This document shows, in pieces, positions 57,303 through 64,000 of a stretch of DNA of 64,000 bases. The notes under the pieces were generated by a model. It was not told the origin of the DNA. It did not search any database and worked only from the letters and a program-made list of their open reading frames with translations. A program made the position numbers and the translations under genes. The number at the start of each line of letters is the position of its first letter. Within the stretch, counting starts at the first letter, position 1. This DNA is from Crambe crambe. Taxonomy: Eukaryota > Porifera > Demospongiae > Poecilosclerida > Crambeidae. The stretch spans positions 2,604,001-2,668,000 of the forward strand of contig OZ004588.1 of the NCBI GenBank assembly GCA_963924555.1, given 5' to 3'.

Positions 57303-58740
57303 CCTTAAAGAAAGGTTTGAAACATCTGGAGTGGAGATAATGTGGGAAATCCCCCTCCCTCAGCAAAATATCGTGTTGCTGCAATCACTGATAGTTGATG
57401 TTGTATACATTACAGATGGAGTTTTGTGCCTTTCCATTTCTTTTGCATCATTACTATATATAGTGTATACAATTGCAGAACGAGATGATGAAGTACTCAA
57501 GGAAGAGGAGCAGTCGTAATTGTAAGAGACCAAACCCTTACAGTAACCAAATCATCACCTGTATAATAGTTTCTTTAAGATCCATTTGATCCTATAAGAG
57601 GTATGTATATGTGGTAAAATGATATGGCAGCAAGCAACCCTTACTTGGTTATCACATATGATAACCAAGAAAATTTCCTTAGCTGTACTACTAGCATGTG
57701 GAATCATGCTCTTACAGAGGATTGCAGGTTGGAGGGAGAAAATTTTGCTTATTGACATAATATACCACTAGCCATTGTTCAGGACAATACCTGGTGGCCT
57801 CTTATATGAAGCCTTCTCCCTATGCATAGCTACATACATGAAAGTAAGAGAGAAAACAGACCAGGAACAAGTAAGGGAAAAACATTTCCATGAAATCAAA
57901 AAAATGTAGGGATGACCATTGCTCAAAAGGTAAGGAAACAAGGGTAGGGAGTGGAAATGGGATCAATCTTTGTTCTGTATATCCAGCCAACGATCCCTAC
58001 ATATACGTACGTATATTTCTGCACTCTAATCTGTTAATACGTATGTAGGGATTGTTGGCTCGATATACAGGACAAAGATTGATCTCATTTCCCTTGTTTC
58101 CTTTTTTGAGCAATGGTCATCCCTACATTTAAAAAAAAATTTTTTATTGCATGGATATGATCCTTGATTATTTTTTGGCTTTTTGTAGTCTGAAGTGGGC
58201 ATCCAGTATTCAAAGCTTCACGCTTCGTGTGGGAGGGGGTACACTCTCCCCCCTCGAAGCAGCCTCTGGCCACACATTACAAATAACCTTGTCAGTATTG
58301 CTCCCATACTAAAAATCCTCTTCCTCTGCCTATGTTTATGCCACCCCTTTCTATGTTGAGGATAGACCTCCTTTTTACATCAACCTTAATACATTATAAA
58401 TACACATCCACCACCTCAATTACGTATGTACTTTATAGCATACTGTAAAATTACATTTTATCATTTTTAAAAAATTATAACCAGTGAGCTAAAAAGGGGC
58501 CTATATGTAAAAACTATGGTATCCTATTACTAGCTAATTTTTTACTATAATTGTAATTTCTTATTTCGCTATAATTCCATTTTGACACTATATGTAGCAA
58601 CCACCCAACGGTGGAAATCCGTTCTTTTGACAATACTTCCAATATCCCCGGCCCTGTAACACATGTGTAGTGTGCACACACTGAGCATGAGTTAGTAAAC
58701 ATTAATTTTTGTGGTCAGATTAACATGAGTAATTCTAAAT
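57303..58740. other. Upstream region of gene copy 2
   Basis: Collinear with 12920-14390. It contains a module A relic (57478-57541) and the foldback MITE at 57903-58129. A stretch present in copy 1 (13280-13350, including gattgtcaattacctcc) is deleted here. No coding region is supported. Confidence 0.6.
57903..58129. mobile_element. Foldback MITE with GTAGGGAT ends, copy 2
   Basis: Orthologous to the element at 13554-13790. Both arms are intact, with small changes in the arms and in the adjoining homopolymer. Confidence 0.75.
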
Positions 58741-58988
58741 CAACTGCGCATGCGTAGTTCTCATGATTGCATATCATCACCGGCAATATAGAGAGCTTTT
58801 TCTCTTATCATCGGGTTTGATTTGCGTGAGTGTTGGAGTCAGTCTGCTGATAGATTGTGTCTAAACTAGTGCTAGAGTAGTAGTTTCTCTTCTAAGAGTA
58901 CTCGGCGTAACTAACTAGTTGAAGTAGCGCCAGCTTACTTGTGGTCGTTTTGGGAGGGCGGGGCTCGCTCTTGATCTCCAAAGCAAAG
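58740..58988 (+). promoter_or_regulatory. Promoter-like region and non-coding exon 1 of gene copy 2
   Basis: Nearly identical to 14390-14643. It keeps the NRF1-like palindrome (actgcgcatgcgtag), the GC box (gggagggcggggct) and the donor aaag then gtacgt. Preservation of all three supports a shared regulatory role. Confidence 0.55.
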
Positions 58989-60469
58989 GTACGTATGATA
59001 GTAATCACTAAATAGCTACACTAGCTATAATATAGGTTGCAACTACAGACTCTTGAGCGGTCAGCACAGTCAAGCAGCTGAAAGTTCTAGGGCTCAATAA
59101 ATTATGCTCCAAATTCTCCCCATAATGCTATTCCCTAATTCTCATGCACATAATGCACAAATCCTTGATCATAGTTTTAAAAAGTTATCTAGCTATAGCT
59201 ACTTGTATTGGAGCATAGAAGTTTAAATAGTGTCATCCAAAGCAGAAGTTTGCTGGTCTGAAAAGTGAAAAAAAAACAAAAAAAACAACAAAAAACAAAA
59301 AAAAACAAAAAAAAAAACAAAAACAAAACAAAACAAAGCACTCTGCTGCAGTAGAGGAGGGCTGTACTAACAGAATCTGTCTGCAAGTAACAGACCAGTG
59401 AGGGAGCTGATTAGCATATTTCTTCCACCATTCAAGCTTATCCACTTCAGAAGAAATCACCATCCACTTTTAAGTTGGAAGTTCTAAATCCTCTATTTGA
59501 TCACCGAAAAAAAACTTGTTGTAGTCAATTAGTAAACTTGCAATGAACAGTCTCTGTGACTTAGTAGTGATTGTAATGGCCAAAATGTTCATATCTTAGG
59601 CTATTTCAGTCTCCTATCTCTTTATGTTGCAAAGTTGATGTTTAGCTAGCTAGCTATAATGTGTAATGATGTCCAAATTCTACTTAAAATGCTAAAAAAT
59701 GCTGCAGCACACCTAAAATGCTCAGAATGCTTCAGTGTGCGTGCACTCATAATGCGCTTAAAAAATGCCGGCACAATTATTAAGGCCTATGAAGTTATTT
59801 CGATATCTCAAGATTTTCATTGGCAAATTTTAATAGCTCAACACTATCATAGCTAGCTAGTGCCTGATGGATAAAAACAGATGAAGGAATGCTTTGAAGC
59901 CTGTGGTCAATGTATAAAGGAAATCTTCATACTAGCAGTAGTAGTAGCTATAGCTAATACAACTTATAAAAAGGCTGGACTCGATTTGTAACTATTAGCT
60001 ATTAGAAAATTTCCTTAGCTGTTTTATTTTATGCATCAGCAGTTGAAATAGGAATATGAATAACAGGAGTAGTAGCTAATTCAGAATGTCTTCAACTCTG
60101 TGTAATAGCTAAATATCAATAAAAGCAGTCTGCATTAAGAGTATAATAGGAATAGGAATCAGACTTTGTGTAGCATGCTATGAATTATATATCAATATGT
60201 ATAGCATGTTATGAATAATAATTCATAACTAACTACATGTATAATTTCCAGCCATTCTCATATTATCTTACTGCATGTGAATCAGATACAAGAAGAGAGA
60301 AATAATTGCTTTTGATGGCTTTACATTTTGAATGGCTGAGCATTTACCTTCAATATTAAAAGTAGGATGAGAATCATGAGATTTATCGGCATAGTGGCAG
60401 TCCTTAGCTACTTTAAATCAACTAGCTTTGATTCCTGTTGGAAAGGCAGTGATGAGCTTATCATTTTAG
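58989..60469 (+). other. Intron 1 of gene copy 2
   Basis: Collinear with 14644-16144. The A/C simple tract (59266-59336) is longer than in copy 1, and about 40 bases near 15470-15510 of copy 1 are missing. No exon is seen. Confidence 0.6.
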
Positions 60470-60690
60470 GTGTGAGAGGATGATCAGGTCTGAACTGGTG
60501 CAGTTGTGGAAGTGTCGGGTCCAGTACCTGAGGCAATATTATTGCTTCAATGGCCATAGACCGAAGCAGAGAGGCTACCCCGTCCTTTCCCGCCATGTCT
60601 GGTTCATCCCTTTCATTTTGACTGCATGGTGGTTGTTGATAGCTGTCATCTTTTTATACAAGCTCAAAATGCAGGATTTATTAAACAACG
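60470..60690 (+). CDS. Copy 2, exon 2: start codon and transmembrane segment
   Basis: Same length and phase as 16145-16365, with ATG at 60480 and donor gtgaga. Among 70 residues only a handful differ (for example K-C-R for K-S-R, R-Q-Y-Y for R-H-Y-Y, N-G-H-R for N-G-N-R). The hydrophobic helix is unchanged. Retention of the reading frame between copies argues that it is translated. Confidence 0.75.
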
Positions 60691-61130
60691 GTGAGAATTA
60701 TGTATAATTTATATTAAGTGTAATGGATAGTTAACCACTATGAATAAAGTTGGTAGAATTACTTTGAAGTGTCTAAATGAGCACCTAAATGAAGTGTCTC
60801 TACAAAGATTACCACATACCTTGGTCTGTTCATTACAGAGAGTTAGAATGTGTTGTTATAGTTACTTATAAGTTTGATCTTATTATAACTAGGGTATTTT
60901 GACAAGCATTGGGTAGACTTTGCCAGTTTCTGATCCTAAGAAAGCAAGCGATTATGTCCTGTCTTGGTGTGTCTAGCTACCAGGTAGCTCTATAGCTATG
61001 ATGTTCCATTAAATCACTTCCTGTGTAAAGCTATAAACTTAACTAGTTGCCTATAGTTAGTAAAATCTGAAGTATTAAAAGTCCATTCTTGGTGGTGTTG
61101 GTTACGCAATTAAACTTTGATGACATTTAG
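60691..61130 (+). other. Intron 2 of gene copy 2, compact
   Basis: 440 bases, against 3.56 kb in copy 1. After the first 50 or so bases it shows no clear match to the copy 1 intron, so it may include unrelated sequence. No feature is seen. Confidence 0.5.
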
Positions 61131-61277
61131 GTTGCACAGAAGGTGATTTCAGACTTGTAAATGGAACTGGTACTGAGGGTTGTGTGGAGATATGTCTCAA
61201 TGGAACTGTGTGTGACCAGATGTGGAGTGACACTGATGCCAGTGTGGTCTACAAGCAACTGGGAATGTCATCTACAG
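61131..61277 (+). CDS. Copy 2, exon 3: SRCR half-domain
   Basis: 147 bases, as in copy 1, phase 1 at both ends, acceptor gacatttag, donor gtagca. It keeps the SRCR cysteine as T-V-C, where copy 1 has T-V-Y, and has an extra cysteine at E-G-C-V-E. So copy 2 has the more typical SRCR pattern here, plus one odd cysteine. The second half of the domain is again missing. Confidence 0.8.
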
Positions 61278-61928
61278 GTAGCACTATAACCTAAACTGAA
61301 TATTTGAGAAGTGGAAATGCAAAATAATTAGATTATTTAATATTGCATATAAGAGAGAGAGAGAGAGAGAGAGAGAGCAGTAGCTCTCTCTTACCCCTCC
61401 TCCTTAGGAAAAAAAAATAAAGTCAATAATTATGGTACTCATTATTCATAATGCATTCTATAATTCTACAGTATTCTCAGACTTAATGATTGTCAAAACT
61501 CCAAATTGCATGACTGGGACTTTGTACCCACAACCCAATGCTTCATGCTTGCATAAAAAATTCCATCCAGTCTCTGTGATATATTTTTTCTTCTTCATCA
61601 TCATCTTCTTTTGGCCAACAGCACTATAAGTATAAATGAACCTATAATATAGAGTTGACATCACACTAGCCTACTGAGCTGTCTGCGTTTAACTTTTCTG
61701 AGCATGGCTTAGAAATAGGACATGGGTTATAATTATGATAGCAGCAAAGTACATAGTCTAGTAGTTAGCATTGAGATGGGAAGAATAAACTAAAGTGCTT
61801 GTAAATCAGAAACCTTATATTACATCATAGAAAATTTCTTTGAGCTATTATAATTATTTTTATTTCTACTAATGAGATAAAATTGAAATACTTATACTTA
61901 ACTCTTTTAATGCTCTGTTTTTCTATAG
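61278..61928 (+). other. Intron 3 of gene copy 2
   Basis: It contains a (GA)n microsatellite (61351-61376) and is otherwise collinear with 20077-20931 minus the hAT-like element. The empty site is near 61590-61615. Confidence 0.6.
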
Positions 61929-62746
61929 GTGATATCACAAGATACTTGCTTGCTTTGAACTTCCTGCTGGTATTGTTGTGGTGGAAGCTTGCCATAACTG
62001 AATCTGAAGGAACGCTTAGACCTCACCTATATAAAGGCCCCTGTGGTTCTATGTGCACCAATCACAAGCTTCAATATGGCTGCACTACTGCATACAAGAA
62101 TGCTTCCATAAACACTTTACCACCCTTTCATGATGACTGGAAGTGGTATCGAAGAAGAAGATCTCTTTTCATCATCCACTATTCTGACCTTCAAGTGTTG
62201 GCGCCATTAACATTACTATTGTGTGGCAGTGGCGGATTTAGGGTGGTTCCTAGGGTTCCATGGAACCCCCCTTTCATACAAGAACCCCCTTTCATACAAT
62301 AAGGCTGGCAGAGTCTTGGCAGAGACTCTAAGCAACTTATAAGAGTCTCCTAACCTACGCACTACTAATTCGATCTTCTTATTCTACGATCGATCGCGGG
62401 CTCCGCCTTTTCCGGAACTGTTTAGCTAGAAAGGGAATTTCCCACTGCTACGTGTTGTTTATAAGCAGCAGGTCGCTTGACACTAGTACTTCAGCCAGCA
62501 AGGTCACATGGACCAATCAGATTCATGCTGACATCATTGCCTGCAAATCTGATTGGTCCATGTGACCTCGGTGGCTGAAGTACTAGTGTCAAGCAACCTG
62601 TATACAGCCTATAGTGGGTAAAGTTTAACCAAAAGGGTGTGGTTAGGTAAAGTGGGCGTGGCTAAGCCAAAAAATTTTCGGAACCCTCCTTTCCATTTTT
62701 CTAGATCCGCCACTGTGTGGTGATGTTGAAACTAATCCTGGTCCTG
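61929..62746 (+). pseudogene. Copy 2, exon 4 (2A exon) interrupted by a TIR element
   Basis: It begins as in copy 1 with the hydrophobic segment, Cys region and Y-R-R-R-R cluster, and is open up to the leucine run L-T-L-L-L-C-G. The element at 62227-62715 follows. Reading on into it meets a stop codon at about 62300, after some two dozen unrelated residues. The 2A core (62722-62745) and the donor (gtgagt, from 62747) are intact on the far side. Without splicing the downstream death-domain part is cut off. A splice-acceptor-like tract at the element's right end could rescue the 2A core in frame; see the findings. Confidence 0.8.
62227..62715. mobile_element. 489-bp CAGTGG-type TIR element inside the 2A exon
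   Basis: It begins cagtggcggatttag, ends ctagatccgccactg, and is flanked by TGTGG at 62222-62226 and 62716-62720. The empty site is seen in copy 1 (21222-21230), which contains ttgtgtggt once. So the insertion is exact and recent enough for a clean duplication. Inside is a second hairpin (62466-62525 against 62548-62605) with arms of about 55 bases, either a nested element or part of the family. No ORF. Confidence 0.93.
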
Positions 62747-63797
62747 GTGAGTATGTTACTTTATATTCAGTGTGTATTCAAGGAAGTGTATGTGAATCAA
62801 GTGTCTATATACGTACACAGTATGTGGGCTAATAATATACCAGAGAAAATTAATAGTATTCATGGCCACAAATGGCTAATTTTGTAACCTGATAGCTACT
62901 GTATGTCATAATATGCTAGTATGTGCATTGTACTAGACTGTATATCAACTATGTGGTAATAATGTACCAACTAAAACTCTTAATGTTATTTCATGTATTC
63001 TGAATTCATTATTCGGTGAGTGAGCGTAGCAATCAAGCTGACTCTGAGGCTAACCCTCAGCGTATGTGCAAGGGTTATAGTGTGTGTCGTATGTGTATCT
63101 GTTACATCCATTACGAAGCCAGTAGTGGTTATAGTGCTTCAATTTCAGCATTAACAATGTCTAGACGATACTCTTCAGTGCTTAATTTTTTGATAAAGGC
63201 TTTATTCCTGAAACTATATGTTTGTCGACCATTACCTACTCATCTATAGGTGAGCTCTGTGTCTGTGGTACTCATTCATGAGTGTTATGATTTAAATAAA
63301 TAGACTATTATATAATCATGATGGGTGGAGTTTCATACTGATGTTATGATTTTATACATTAGGAGTTAAAGATAGCAATGGTTCAGATAACCATAGTTAG
63401 TGTTTAGTAATTAATAGCTTAAAAATTGCCTTAGTACTTCCACAAATTTCATTGTTAAATTTTTGTGGTCTGTTCAACAATTATTAACCCTGCACAGTAA
63501 AAAGTAACATGAATTTCCCAATTTACAGTAACTAATTACTAGGTTTATCTACTAATCAAAATTCCTAGTTCAGAGTGGCTTTACAGCTAGCTATGGAATG
63601 ACATCTGCTGATGGAGATAGAACGATACTTTTACCTAGAAATGAATGAACATAATATGAACAGTTAATGAAGATTCATCTTATTCAGTGAAAAACAAGGT
63701 TCACATCCCTTCCTGCTCCAAAAGAGCTGGATGAGGCTAGAGTATAGATAGATCTGTTTAATCAGGTATTTTAATGATGGAATCTTTGTTTTTATAG
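62747..63797 (+). other. Intron 4 of gene copy 2
   Basis: About 1.05 kb, collinear with the flanks of intron 4 in copy 1. It carries no LTR element. The micro-exon acceptor of copy 1 reads cgg here. Nothing else is coding. Confidence 0.6.
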
Positions 63798-64000
63798 ATA
63801 TCGATGAAAAGACTCTGCTAAGTGAACTAGTTGCAGTGGAGATCAAGTGGCTTCAAATAGGCATCCAGTTTGGCATCAAAAGAGACAAACTTAAAACATT
63901 TGAAGAAAATTACTCTTCCACTTTCAGATGTTTGATGGAAACTGTGAGCTATTGGTTGAATGGGAATACAAATGTTCCAGTATCCTGGGAATCTGTACTC
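63798..64000 (+). CDS. Copy 2, exon 5: death domain 1, truncated by the window
   Basis: It starts in phase 1 after the acceptor tttatag and follows exon 5 of copy 1 with few changes (for example V-A-V-E-I-K-W-L for A-S-V-E-I-K-W-F and K-R-D-K-L for K-G-S-K-L). The frame is open to the window edge. That the death domain is preserved although the 2A exon is broken suggests it is still used, by splicing around the insertion or from another promoter, or that the insertion is young. Confidence 0.8.

Overview
This is animal nuclear DNA, most likely from a sponge (Porifera, an Amphimedon-like demosponge). It is AT-rich. Coding sequence is split into exons with GT-AG sites, and the introns are packed with transposons. 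The central gene combines an SRCR half-domain, a 2A ribosome-skipping motif, several death domains and a Roc-COR GTPase. That combination fits the large innate-immunity-like gene families of sponges and some other early-branching or deuterostome animals. The species is an inference; no mitochondrial or rRNA marker is present.

Layout. (1) 1-11262 is an inverted copy of the block at about 48760-57073. (2) 11262-12920 is a second copy of the edge of that block in the opposite orientation, so 1-1410 and 11262-12690 form a large inverted repeat that runs off the left edge. (3) 14350-46927 holds gene copy 1 on the plus strand: a promoter-like region and non-coding exon 1, then nine coding exons at 16145-16365, 19930-20076, 20932-21255, 26857-27135, 34815-35084, 36938-37234, 38783-39046, 44356-46470 and 46608-46927. 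Every internal junction is phase 1, and the joined frame is about 1408 codons. (4) 46928-48760 is a short intergenic stretch with decayed gene fragments. (5) 48760-55630 is the direct copy of the left block, built from repeated exon-like modules. (6) 55630-64000 is gene copy 2, parallel to 11262-27050 and running off the right edge.

How copy 1 would work. Exons 2-4 encode a membrane hairpin: an N-terminal transmembrane helix, a half SRCR domain, and a second hydrophobic segment. It ends in a 2A motif with core D-V-E-T-N-P-G-P. Exons 5-10 encode four death-fold domains, a Roc-COR GTPase and a final death domain. Ribosome skipping would make one mRNA yield a membrane protein of about 226 residues and a cytosolic death-domain/Roco protein of about 1182 residues in equal register. 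In copy 2 a 489-bp terminal-inverted-repeat element has landed inside the 2A motif. It brings its own splice-acceptor-like end in the right phase to restore the 2A core but not the upstream part of the exon.

Mobile DNA includes a decayed Ty3/gypsy element with LTRs and a 5-bp target duplication (22163-26439). There are two remnants of retroelement ORFs (33312-34297 and 41746-41958), pogo-like transposase remnants, several hAT-like or MITE elements with visible target duplications, and foldback elements. Comparing copy 1 with copy 2 dates several insertions relative to the duplication.
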